From Thermoflavifilum sp. (lineage in GTDB: Bacteria > Bacteroidota > Bacteroidia > Chitinophagales > Chitinophagaceae), in assembly GCA_023511875.1 (NCBI GenBank), contig JAIMAQ010000002.1, positions 62,001-126,000 of the forward strand: DNA of 64,000 nucleotides, read 5' to 3'. The notes beneath the pieces are model-generated. The model was not told the DNA's origin. It worked only from the letters and a program-made list of their open reading frames with translations, and did no database searches. This document shows positions 26,642-35,141 of this stretch, one piece after another (within the stretch, counting starts at the first letter, position 1; each line of letters begins with the position of its first letter). Made by a program: the position numbers and the translations under genes.

Positions 26642-28606
26642 TCAATCGATTCTGGCCACCCATCCGCCACCTGGCGCCAGATGAATATGCCACACATCAT
26701 TCGGTTGAACAGTACTTTCCCGGACAACATAATCATTACCATTACGGTCGGCATTTACGCCATCGGCATAAAACACAATATGATGCTTGCCAGGGGATAA
26801 AAAGGAAAAAGAAAGGGTGAGATCACGAGCTTGTTCATTGGTCATAGCTCCAACGAAATATCGATTTCCTTTTTTACGGGCAACCACGAGATATTCACCC
26901 ACTCGGCCATCGAGTGGCAGGGTTTGATCCCATGTGGTGGGCACAGAGGTAATAAAATCTAAGCAAGGCTTTTCTTTTTCATAGGCTATAGGATTATCGC
27001 TCAACATTTGCAGCGGCGCATCGTAGAGTACATACATCGCGAGTTGTTGGCAGCGAGTTCCCAGGCTCATGGGATGGCGATAAATGGGGGCAAAGTCTTG
27101 TGGTTGAGCATTACGCATGGCTCCAGGCGTATAATCCATGGGGCCGGCAAACATGCGAATAAAGGGCAAAGTAACGGCCATCTTGGAAGTGGCAATATGT
27201 GCAGACCATTTATCTTGTTCTAATCCAGGTACACCCTCGAAGTTGACCACATTGGGATAGCTTCGTTGTAAACCTGCTGGTTTATGGGCTCCATGAAAAT
27301 CAACCAACAAATGGTATTGAGCTGCTTTGGCTGCACATCGCCAGTAGAAATCGACTACATATTGATCATCTCGATCCATGAAATCTACTTTAATGCCTTT
27401 AATACCCCAGCGGGCAAAAAGAGGCAATACCGTATCCATCTGTTGATCAAGGGTATGCCAAGAACACCATAAGATAATGCCTACTCCTTTCTGTTGCGCA
27501 TATTGGAGCAATTCAGGCATATTAATTTCGGGGTTTACTTGTGTGAGATCGCCTAAGGTATACCAACCATCGTCCATGATGATATAAGGAATATGATTGC
27601 GGGCAGCAAAGTCAATATAGTATTGATATGTAGCCGTGTTTATTCCTGCCCTAAAAGGCACTCCTGTAATATCCCAATCGTTCCACCAATCCCATGCTAC
27701 TTGTCCGGGCTTAATCCAGTCGGTTTGTGTGAGGCGATTGGGTGCGGCGAGTTTGTACACGATTTCGTTGTTGAGCAATGCTGCATCGTTATCGGCTAGA
27801 GCCAAGATACGCCAGGGGAAAGCTCTTTGGCCTGAAGTTTTAGCAATATATGGATAAGTTTCTTGTGGGTATACTTCTCTATCCCAGCCCCATTGGGGTT
27901 TTTTCAAGGTGCGAACCGATTTTACAGCGGGTGGATAAATGGATTGTAGTACTCCACTACCATCGCCAGTAAAATACATACCTGGATAATCGTATAGATC
28001 TGATTCCGTAAAAAGCACGTTATCACCATTGGGCAATTTCATCAAAAGTGGTAGCTGAGCCGTTTTGCTGGCAATAAGGCTATCCAGTGGTTGATAATCA
28101 TACACGTGTTCGTAATTGTTCATCCATCGAGGTGCCCATTGAAAATAGGCTTTAGTGGCTTTAGGCATGTGGATGGTGCAAATTTCATGTTGTACGATTA
28201 TGGAATCATTTGGGAAATGGGTTTCAAACCTGTAGGCTACGGCGTCGTTATAGGCGCGAAAAATAAGCTGATAGCCATTGCGGAAGGTGCATGTCAACAC
28301 ATTACAAGTGTCGGGAATTTGGCTGTTTTTAATGGCTACTACTGGATGAATAACTTGATGAATATGTTCACGTGTTATGCGTTGTATCGGATCTTTACCC
28401 AGCGTGTCTGGCTGAATTACCATACCAATCAGCACATCTGGCACCACAAGTTGTTGTTTTTGCATCACGCGGAAATGCATGCCATCGGCTTTTTGGGAGA
28501 GCGTGACTTGAATATTCCCATCGGGCGACTGCAGGGTATAGGTTTGTGCAAATGAGCACAGAGAGCAAAGCCAGAGGGTTACGGAGAAGAACATGAGTTT
28601 TTTCAT
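26642..28606 (-). CDS. Glycoside hydrolase family 97 (alpha-glucosidase/alpha-galactosidase)
   Basis: A 654-aa secreted enzyme with signal peptide MKKLMFFSVTLWLCSLCSFA. An N-terminal beta-sandwich (about 20-270), a barrel (about 280-540; MDDGWYTLGD, GIILWCSWH) and a C-terminal beta-domain give the GH97 layout. The segment KVDFMDRDDQ provides an aspartate where retaining GH97 enzymes such as BtGH97b carry the nucleophile, and NFEGVPGLEQ follows. This points to the retaining, alpha-galactosidase-like branch rather than SusB, by inference. It follows the DUF1080 gene by 30 bases, in one operon. The start at 28606 is chosen because it begins the signal peptide. Confidence 0.9.
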   Translation of the reverse strand: MKKLMFFSVTLWLCSLCSFAQTYTLQSPDGNIQVTLSQKADGMHFRVMQKQQLVVPDVLIGMVIQPDTLGKDPIQRITREHIHQVIHPVVAIKNSQIPDTCNVLTCTFRNGYQLIFRAYNDAVAYRFETHFPNDSIIVQHEICTIHMPKATKAYFQWAPRWMNNYEHVYDYQPLDSLIASKTAQLPLLMKLPNGDNVLFTESDLYDYPGMYFTGDGSGVLQSIYPPAVKSVRTLKKPQWGWDREVYPQETYPYIAKTSGQRAFPWRILALADNDAALLNNEIVYKLAAPNRLTQTDWIKPGQVAWDWWNDWDITGVPFRAGINTATYQYYIDFAARNHIPYIIMDDGWYTLGDLTQVNPEINMPELLQYAQQKGVGIILWCSWHTLDQQMDTVLPLFARWGIKGIKVDFMDRDDQYVVDFYWRCAAKAAQYHLLVDFHGAHKPAGLQRSYPNVVNFEGVPGLEQDKWSAHIATSKMAVTLPFIRMFAGPMDYTPGAMRNAQPQDFAPIYRHPMSLGTRCQQLAMYVLYDAPLQMLSDNPIAYEKEKPCLDFITSVPTTWDQTLPLDGRVGEYLVVARKKGNRYFVGAMTNEQARDLTLSFSFLSPGKHHIVFYADGVNADRNGNDYVVRESTVQPNDVWHIHLAPGGGWVARID

Positions 28607-28636
28607 CCTGCAAATAAGTTTGTCATATTTAGCCAA

Positions 28637-29362
28637 TCAGAGTTTTTTAATCTTGATATTTCGAAACCACACTTGATCGCCGTGGTCTTGTAAGGCAATA
28701 TGTCCACTGTGGTATTTGCCATATTCGGGGTAATCTTTCCATTTACCCGTATTTTTGAGTCGATACCATTCAGGCGTCCACATCTCAAAGGATAAGATTT
28801 TTTGGCCATTTAGCCAATATTCCACTTGGCCATGGTTGACGATGATTTCTGTATGATTCCATTGGCCTGCAGGGTGTACAGGAGGCTTAATGCTGGGCAC
28901 GTGCATAGCATAATCGGCACCCGTGTGTTGCCAGGGCTCGAGAGTTTCAGGATAATGTTGATCATCAATGATCTGAAATTCAGGCCCGGTGTAGTAAGAA
29001 GCTGGTTGATTTTCTCTTACCAAATATAAGATGCCGCTATTGCCCCGTGGAGCTATTTTCCAGTCGATCGAAAGATGGAAATTCTCAAAACTACTATCGT
29101 TGGTTACCAGATCAACGGCAGCAAAGCCCGGTCCTTTACCCTTACAATGAAGGGTACCATCAACTACTTCCCAGGCAGATGTTGGATGGTGTTGATAGCC
29201 ATGCCATCCTTCGAGATTGTGGCCATTGAACAACAATTGCCAACCGGCTTGTCTTTCCTGAGGAGTAAGGGTATTTAAGGCTTGTGCGTAAACGGTGATG
29301 TTCCATATAGCTGGGCATAGCCAGGCAATTGCACACGCAACCACCGATGTTTTTATTTTCAT
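28637..29362 (-). CDS. DUF1080 / 3-keto-disaccharide hydrolase domain protein
   Basis: A 241-aa secreted protein (signal peptide MKIKTSVVACAIAWLCPAIW, ending near YAQ) with a concanavalin-like beta-jelly-roll of the DUF1080 family. Characteristic pieces are WQLLFNGHNLEGWHG, GNSGILYLVRE, EFQIIDD and GHIALQDHGDQVWFRNIKI. Family members bind or hydrolyse sugars, including 3-keto-glucosides. It heads a two-gene unit with GH97, so it probably helps process the same oligosaccharide outside or in the periplasm. The ATG at 29362 is preferred over the upstream 29449 because only it gives a clean signal peptide. Confidence 0.88.
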   Translation of the reverse strand: MKIKTSVVACAIAWLCPAIWNITVYAQALNTLTPQERQAGWQLLFNGHNLEGWHGYQHHPTSAWEVVDGTLHCKGKGPGFAAVDLVTNDSSFENFHLSIDWKIAPRGNSGILYLVRENQPASYYTGPEFQIIDDQHYPETLEPWQHTGADYAMHVPSIKPPVHPAGQWNHTEIIVNHGQVEYWLNGQKILSFEMWTPEWYRLKNTGKWKDYPEYGKYHSGHIALQDHGDQVWFRNIKIKKL

Positions 29363-29451
29363 GATAATGATGATTTTGAACCAAAATACAAAACATTTAT
29401 GGAGATTGCAGCATATTGATGAACGAAAACGATTGTTTAGTGAAGTCAAAT

Positions 29452-31191
29452 ATGTTGCGCACTCGTATCATCGGATGGTTGATGGTTGGGCTATGCTTGC
29501 ATAGTGTAATCTTATGGGCACAGGTACCTCCCAAATGGGAACTTCGTGGAGCTTGGATAGCTACAGTAGGCAATATAGATTGGCCCTCCAAGCTCGGGCT
29601 ACCTGCCGAGCAACAGCAGGCAGAGTATATTCGTTTACTCGATTCTTTGCAGCGGTTGGGTATCAATGCTGTATTTGTGCAGATACGCCCATCGGCCGAT
29701 GCCTTTTATGCGTCGTCATATGAACCTTGGAGTTATTGGCTCACTGGTGAACAGGGCAAGCCTCCGTATCCGCTTTATGATCCGCTTCAGTTTATGATTG
29801 CAGAAGCGCATCGGCGGGGAATGGAATTTCATGCTTGGTTAAATCCTTATAGAGCCGTGTTTAACATACATACCAGTAAAATAGCTGCCAGCCATATCAC
29901 GCGGAGAGCACCTCAGTGGTTTTTGACCTATGGCGATAAATTGTATTTCAATCCTGGGCTACCAGCAGTGTGGCATTATCTTACCGATATTATCGCCGAT
30001 GTGGTAAGGCGTTACGATGTAGACGGTATTCATTTCGACGATTATTTTTATCCCTATCGAATTCCTGGAAAAGAATTTCCTGATCAACTCACTTATGCTC
30101 AGTACGGTCATGGTATGTCATTAGATGATTGGCGACGGCATAATGTAGATACGGTGATTGAAATGATTCACGATTCTATCCGAGCGATTAAACCTTGGGT
30201 GAAATTTGGGATTAGTCCGTTTGGTGTTTGGCGTAACCAAAGTCGCGATCCTGATGGGTCACAAACCTATGCTGGTCAAACCGATTATGATGATCTCTAT
30301 GCCGATGTGTTGAAATGGTTGCGTAAAGGGTGGATCGACTATGTAGTGCCACAGTTGTATTGGCCGTTTGGTTTTCATGCAGCAGATTATGGAGTGTTGC
30401 TCGACTGGTGGGCACATCATAGCTATGGTCGTGCCGTGTATATTGGCATGGCACTCTATCGTGTAGGCGGTAAAGGCGCTTGGAACGATCCCGATGAATT
30501 ACCACGTCAGCTATATGCCAGTCGGAGTTATCCACAGGTGCAAGGGCAAGTATATTTTAGTGCCACGGTGTTTAACCGCAATCCATTAGGATTTAATGAT
30601 TCTTTGCGAAATCATTTTTATCGATATCCCGCTATTGTGCCACCTATGCCCTGGATGAGCCAAGCAAAGCCTCCTACGCCCAAATTGCTCATGATCACTC
30701 CTGCTGAAAAAGGGGTCACTTTATGGTGGGAAGAAAATGATACTTCGGTTGTACCTGCTCGTGCGGCGTTTTTCGTGATTTATCGTTTTTCAGAATATGA
30801 TCTTTCTCTCGATTTTCAAGACCCCAGGCATATTGTAGCTATTATTCCTGCCATAGAATTTACTGAAACAAATAAGTCTTTTTCTTCTCTTTTGCATTTT
30901 ACCGACACCACGGCAACCGATAGTTCTGCCTTTGTGTATGCCGTTACGGCTTTAAGTCGATTGCATGTAGAAAGTTTGCCTTCTGAACGCTTATCTATTC
31001 AGCCTCGGTTGGAAAGGCTACTTCGGCTATCAGAAAACCTGCCTATCTTGCAGAAACTGCCTGTTAACCTGCTACAGCCCGAGCTTAATCAGGTTCCTAG
31101 CCAGGTAATGGTGCAAGAGATCATCAGCCAACAAGAAGAACAATCATCTTTTTTTCGCCGTTTGTGGGGAAAGCTTAGAGGAATCTTTTGA
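29452..31191 (+). CDS. Family 10-like glycosyl hydrolase (GHL10/DUF187)
   Basis: A 579-aa secreted protein. The signal peptide starts MLRTRIIGWLMVGLC and ends near WAQ. The barrel begins WELRGAWIATVGNIDWPS, includes VFVQIRPSADAFY and FHAWLNPYRAV, and has the key acidic segment DGIHFDDYFYP near residue 200. A C-terminal beta-rich region (about 405-560) resembles a fibronectin-type fold. Enzymes of this group degrade glycosidic polymers; a related E. coli protein (YddW/DigH) cleaves denuded peptidoglycan glycans. It is divergent from the DUF1080-GH97 pair. An earlier in-frame ATG exists at 29419. Confidence 0.86.
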   Translation: MLRTRIIGWLMVGLCLHSVILWAQVPPKWELRGAWIATVGNIDWPSKLGLPAEQQQAEYIRLLDSLQRLGINAVFVQIRPSADAFYASSYEPWSYWLTGEQGKPPYPLYDPLQFMIAEAHRRGMEFHAWLNPYRAVFNIHTSKIAASHITRRAPQWFLTYGDKLYFNPGLPAVWHYLTDIIADVVRRYDVDGIHFDDYFYPYRIPGKEFPDQLTYAQYGHGMSLDDWRRHNVDTVIEMIHDSIRAIKPWVKFGISPFGVWRNQSRDPDGSQTYAGQTDYDDLYADVLKWLRKGWIDYVVPQLYWPFGFHAADYGVLLDWWAHHSYGRAVYIGMALYRVGGKGAWNDPDELPRQLYASRSYPQVQGQVYFSATVFNRNPLGFNDSLRNHFYRYPAIVPPMPWMSQAKPPTPKLLMITPAEKGVTLWWEENDTSVVPARAAFFVIYRFSEYDLSLDFQDPRHIVAIIPAIEFTETNKSFSSLLHFTDTTATDSSAFVYAVTALSRLHVESLPSERLSIQPRLERLLRLSENLPILQKLPVNLLQPELNQVPSQVMVQEIISQQEEQSSFFRRLWGKLRGIF

Positions 31192-31225
31192 AAACATCAC
31201 ATGCACTCAAGCATCATAGAACCCT

Positions 31226-31233
31226 TACCTTTG
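31226..31233 (+). promoter_or_regulatory. Probable -7 box (TAccTTTG) for the trans-sulfuration gene
   Basis: TACCTTTG lies 22 bases before the ATG at 31256 in a 64-base gap. The -33 element is not clear. Confidence 0.4.
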
Positions 31234-31255
31234 AATCGATAATCATCATTAGCAT

Positions 31256-32401
31256 ATGCAATTAGCTACCAAACTCATTCATGCAGGTGTGGAGCCCGAT
31301 CCCACGACAGGGGCTATTATGACGCCCATTTATCAAACCTCTACTTATGTGCAGGAAGCACCTGGTAAGCATAAAGGCTATGAATATGCCCGCACGCAAA
31401 ACCCCACACGTACTGCACTCGAAAATGCTATAGCAGCTATTGAAAACGGGAAATTCGGTATTGCCTTTAGCAGTGGCATGGCAGCCACAGAAGCCATCAT
31501 GCATACCCTACAACCGGGTGATGAAGTGATTGTGTCTAATGACTTGTATGGAGGCACCTATCGCTTATTTACACGTGTGTTTGCCAAATATGGTATACAG
31601 TTTCGATTCTTGGATTTACAAAATCCTGCAGTGTTGAAGGAGGCTATTTCGGCAGCTACTCAGTTGATTTGGATAGAAACACCTACTAATCCGCTTATTC
31701 GAATTATTGATATTGCTGCTTGTGCAAATATTGCTCATGCCCATCGAGTGAAGCTTTGTGTTGACAATACATTTGCTTCACCATGGCTCCAAAACCCATT
31801 AGACCTGGGAGCTGATATCGTGGTACATTCGGCCACTAAATATTTAGGCGGACATAGTGATGTGGTGCTGGGAGTGGTAGTGGTCAACGATGCTCAACTG
31901 GCAGAACAATTGCATTTTATTCAAAATAGTGCTGGTGCTGTACCTGGGCCACACGATTGCTGGCTCGTGTTACGCGGTCTTAAAACTTTGCATGTGCGTA
32001 TGCAACGACATTGCGAAAATGCCCGACAAATAGCTCATTTTCTTCGTGAACATCCAGCAGTCAAACAGGTGAACTGGTGCGGATTTCCAGATCATCCTGG
32101 ATATTTTATCGCTCAAAAACAAATGCGTGATTTTGGCGCTATGATGTCGTTTACACTCAACGACGATCGGCTAGAAACTGCTCATCGGGTGCTTTCTTCC
32201 ACGCGTATTTTTGCCCTGGCTGAGAGCTTGGGAGGTGTAGAATCGTTGATTGGCCATCCCGCCTCCATGACTCATGCTTCTATTCCTCGAGAAGAACGAA
32301 TAAAATCGGGACTTTCCGACTCATTGATTCGGCTGAGTGTGGGTATTGAAGATGTGCAAGATTTAATTGCCGATCTTAAACAGGCATTAGAAAAAATATA
32401 A
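31256..32401 (+). CDS. metB: Cystathionine gamma-synthase/lyase (PLP trans-sulfuration enzyme)
   Basis: PLP-dependent enzyme (381 aa, normal length) of the Cys/Met metabolism family. Landmarks: YEYARTQNPTR, FSSGMAATEA, YGGTYRLF, ETPTNPL, CVDNTFASP, and the PLP-binding lysine in HSATKYLGGHSD. The family includes cystathionine gamma-synthase (MetB) and gamma-lyase (MccB), which sequence alone does not separate with confidence; VESLIGHPASMTHAS is shared by both. It may supply homocysteine for MetH encoded 22 kb upstream, or cysteine by reverse trans-sulfuration. Confidence 0.9.
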   Translation: MQLATKLIHAGVEPDPTTGAIMTPIYQTSTYVQEAPGKHKGYEYARTQNPTRTALENAIAAIENGKFGIAFSSGMAATEAIMHTLQPGDEVIVSNDLYGGTYRLFTRVFAKYGIQFRFLDLQNPAVLKEAISAATQLIWIETPTNPLIRIIDIAACANIAHAHRVKLCVDNTFASPWLQNPLDLGADIVVHSATKYLGGHSDVVLGVVVVNDAQLAEQLHFIQNSAGAVPGPHDCWLVLRGLKTLHVRMQRHCENARQIAHFLREHPAVKQVNWCGFPDHPGYFIAQKQMRDFGAMMSFTLNDDRLETAHRVLSSTRIFALAESLGGVESLIGHPASMTHASIPREERIKSGLSDSLIRLSVGIEDVQDLIADLKQALEKI

Positions 32402-32871
32402 GTTTTATTTGTTCAATCTATTTACTTTTTTAGCTCGTCTGTATATTTATCAGCAAGGATTTACAGCTTATGAATGTTTTAAGCTGTTTATTAAGTAAAA
32501 TATGTAAAATTCAATCACAAAAGATGGGATATACTCATGATGAAAATATTAGACAAGTATGAAGTTTTATACAAACAAAAATATGTCGTCTGAAATTAAC
32601 TCAACACTTGCTGCTATTGGTCTATAGATAAAATCAATTTAATATTCCTAATAAGTTGAATATAAAAAATATGCTTGTATGGAAAGTGTTTTCAATCGAA
32701 TAAGAGATGATGATTTTTTATTTAAGCATATCCAATAAAAATTTGTTGGAGAAAATATTTCGAAAAAAAAGAAATAGGTTTGTTTCAATTGTATGTAGTA
32801 ACAAGGGTAATGAGTTAATGTTAAATCGGGTGGAATTTCTTAATTTTACTCGTTTCTAAAATGAGCATCTC
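32402..32871. other. AT-rich gene-free stretch before mlaE
   Basis: 470 bases, visibly much richer in A and T than the flanking genes, with no convincing frame on either strand. The only structured element is the hairpin at 32463-32487. A promoter for mlaE should lie here, but I see no clean TAnnTTTG. Confidence 0.6.
32463..32487 (+). terminator. Hairpin downstream of metB
   Basis: ACAGCTTA (32463-32470) and TAAGCTGT (32480-32487) are exact complements with a 9-base loop, 60 bases after the metB stop. The T tract after the stem is poor (TTATTAAG), so termination activity is uncertain. Confidence 0.4.
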
Positions 32872-33615
32872 ATGCTGCTTACCCATGTTGGTCGATATAT
32901 TTTGATGCTCAAGGGCATGTTTACACGGCCAGAAAACTGGCGGATGTATTGGAAAGAATTCATGCGGCAATGTGTTGACATAGGGATAGGTTCGTTGAGT
33001 ATTGTGTTGATTATTTCGGTATTTATTGGTGGTGTTTCTACGATTCAAACTGCTTATCAATTGGTTAGTCCTATCATTCCCAAATCTACTATTGGCCAGG
33101 TTGTGCGCGATACCATGATTTTAGAATTTTGCCCTACGATTACCAGCATAGTATTGGCAGGGGTGGTAGGGTCAAAGATAGCATCTGAGTTAGGGAATAT
33201 GCGGGTGTCGGAGCAAATCGATGCATTAGAAATTATGGGTATCAACACCAAGAGTTATTTGATTTTTCCCAAGATACTCGCTGCGTTGTTGACGGTGCCT
33301 ATGCTGGTAGTGATTTCAGGTTTTGTAGGTATTTGGAGTGGTAAAATTGCGGGGGTTGTAGCAGGTATCCTTTCGGCTCAGCAATATATGCAAGGTATTG
33401 TACTCGATTTTAAACCTTTCAACATTGTATTTGCACTAGCCAAATCGTATACTTTTGCTTTCATTATTTCGTCGATACCGGCTTATTTTGGTTATCATGT
33501 ACAAGGAGGTGCACTCGAAATTGGCCAGGCTAGCACCAAAGCCGTGGTCATTAGTTGCATACTCATCTTATTAGCTGATTATGGATTAGCAGCATTATTG
33601 TTGCAAAATGGTTAA
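32872..33615 (+). CDS. mlaE: MlaE-family lipid ABC transporter permease
   Basis: A 247-aa inner-membrane permease of the Mla/MCE phospholipid transport type. About five to six hydrophobic segments surround the conserved core GGVSTIQTAYQL ... EFCPTITSIVLAG ... ELGNMRVSEQIDALEIMGI, followed by YLIFPKILA. In the Mla system it forms a complex with MlaF ATPase and an MCE protein to keep outer-membrane lipids asymmetric. The ATPase gene follows. No MCE (MlaD) gene is adjacent, as the next gene after the ATPase is rpiA. Confidence 0.92.
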   Translation: MLLTHVGRYILMLKGMFTRPENWRMYWKEFMRQCVDIGIGSLSIVLIISVFIGGVSTIQTAYQLVSPIIPKSTIGQVVRDTMILEFCPTITSIVLAGVVGSKIASELGNMRVSEQIDALEIMGINTKSYLIFPKILAALLTVPMLVVISGFVGIWSGKIAGVVAGILSAQQYMQGIVLDFKPFNIVFALAKSYTFAFIISSIPAYFGYHVQGGALEIGQASTKAVVISCILILLADYGLAALLLQNG

Positions 33616-33642
33616 TTGGTTTTATTTAAAGCTTGTAAAACA

Positions 33643-34434
33643 ATGATTGAGTTAAAGCATGTGTGCAAGCGCTTTGGAGATAAGGAAATTCTACACGACA
33701 TTTCGGCAATCATGGAAACAGGCAAAGCCAATCTCATCATTGGGGCCAGTGGCAGCGGGAAAACAGTTTTGATGAAATGCATGGTTGGGTTATTGGAGAT
33801 AGATGAAGGCGAGGTATTATATGATGGGGTTTCTTTTTCTTCGATGAGCAATATAGAGCGCAAACATATTCGTAAAGAGATTGGTATGTTGTTTCAAGGT
33901 GCGGCTTTGTTTGACAGCATGACGGTAGAACAAAATGTGATGTTTCCATTAGAGATGTTTTCTAATATGAGTTATCGAGAGCGAAAAAAAAGAGTAGATG
34001 CTTGCTTGGATAGGGTGAATTTACAAGATGCACACAAGAAATATCCAGCAGAAATTAGTGGGGGCATGAAAAAACGTGTAGGTATTGCTCGAGCCATTGT
34101 GTTGAATCCAAAATATCTATTTTGTGATGAACCCAACTCCGGATTAGATCCACAAACATCGATGTTGATCGATAAACTTATTCACGAAATCACAGTAGAA
34201 TTTAATATCACCACAATCATTAACACACACGATATGAATTCGGTGATGGAGATTGGCGACCATATTGTGTATTTATATGAAGGCAGAAAACAATGGGAAG
34301 GAAGCAATAGGGATATTATTTTTAGCCAAGATGAAAAGTTGAATCAATTTATTTTTGCTTCGCAGTTTTTGCAAGATGCAAAAGAAATGCGGCAGCAGGC
34401 GCTTTTGCATAGTAATAGTTCAGATACGCGCTAA
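33643..34434 (+). CDS. mlaF: MlaF-family ABC transporter ATPase
   Basis: Cytoplasmic ATPase partner of the preceding permease (263 aa). It has Walker A GASGSGKT near residue 34, Q-loop MLFQGAALFDSMTV, signature SGGMKKR, and Walker B YLFCDEPNSGLDP. The H-loop lies in INTHDMNSV. The FDSMTVEQNVMFPL wording is typical of MlaF. The ATG at 33643 gives the normal N-terminus (MIELKHVCKRFGDKEI), leaving a 27-base gap after mlaE; the TTG at 33616 is less likely. Confidence 0.93.
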   Translation: MIELKHVCKRFGDKEILHDISAIMETGKANLIIGASGSGKTVLMKCMVGLLEIDEGEVLYDGVSFSSMSNIERKHIRKEIGMLFQGAALFDSMTVEQNVMFPLEMFSNMSYRERKKRVDACLDRVNLQDAHKKYPAEISGGMKKRVGIARAIVLNPKYLFCDEPNSGLDPQTSMLIDKLIHEITVEFNITTIINTHDMNSVMEIGDHIVYLYEGRKQWEGSNRDIIFSQDEKLNQFIFASQFLQDAKEMRQQALLHSNSSDTR

Positions 34435-34445
34435 TCATTTTGTTT

Positions 34446-35141
34446 ATGGACACTACTTCTCAGAAGAGATTGGCTGGTGAGTTTGCAGTACGATATATAG
34501 AAAATGATATGCGAGTGGGCGTGGGCACTGGATCTACGGCTTATTGGTTTATTCAAGCTTTAGGTGAAAAGGTAAAACAAGGTTTACGTATACAGGCTGT
34601 AGCCACTTCGCAACACACCGAGCAAATAGCTGCATCGTTGGGGATTCCTTTGTTGGAGTTAAATGATGTAGAGGCGTTGGATATTACGGTAGATGGCGCT
34701 GATGAGATTGATCCGCATTTACAGTTGATTAAAGGTGGTGGTGGGGCATTATTACAAGAAAAGATGGTGGCAGCTATTTCGCGCCGATTAATTATCGTAG
34801 CCGATGCCAGTAAATATGTAGGTCAATTAGGTGCTTTTCCTTTGCCGGTGGAGGTGATACCAGCTGGTTGGAAACATGTACAGCGGCGTATTTTGGCCAT
34901 GTCGTGTGAAAGAGTAGAATTAAGAGGTCAATCTCATCCGTTTGTAACTGATCATGGGCATTATATCCTAGATTGTTATTTTGGGCAGATTCCCGATGCA
35001 CAGTCATTAAACTTAGCTTTACATCAGATTCCTGGTGTGGTGGAAACGGGCTTATTTATTGATATGGCCAATGAGGCCATCCTGGCTCACACTGATGGGC
35101 ATATTCAGGTTATTCGGCGAGCTGCTGATAGAAGTGATTAA
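34446..35141 (+). CDS. rpiA: Ribose-5-phosphate isomerase A
   Basis: Interconverts ribose-5-phosphate and ribulose-5-phosphate in the pentose phosphate pathway. The 231-aa protein has the expected VGVGTGSTAYWF phosphate loop, TVDGADEID with the catalytic Asp pair, KGGGGALLQEK (catalytic base Glu and Lys), and the C-terminal GVVETGLFI. It starts 11 bases after mlaF, so it probably shares that transcript despite the unrelated role. The last 4 bases overlap the convergent ricT gene. Confidence 0.95.
   Translation: MDTTSQKRLAGEFAVRYIENDMRVGVGTGSTAYWFIQALGEKVKQGLRIQAVATSQHTEQIAASLGIPLLELNDVEALDITVDGADEIDPHLQLIKGGGGALLQEKMVAAISRRLIIVADASKYVGQLGAFPLPVEVIPAGWKHVQRRILAMSCERVELRGQSHPFVTDHGHYILDCYFGQIPDAQSLNLALHQIPGVVETGLFIDMANEAILAHTDGHIQVIRRAADRSD

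Noticed and set aside
28091-28555. 154-codon plus-strand frame opposite the GH97 gene
   Set aside because: Antisense shadow; no start context or domain.
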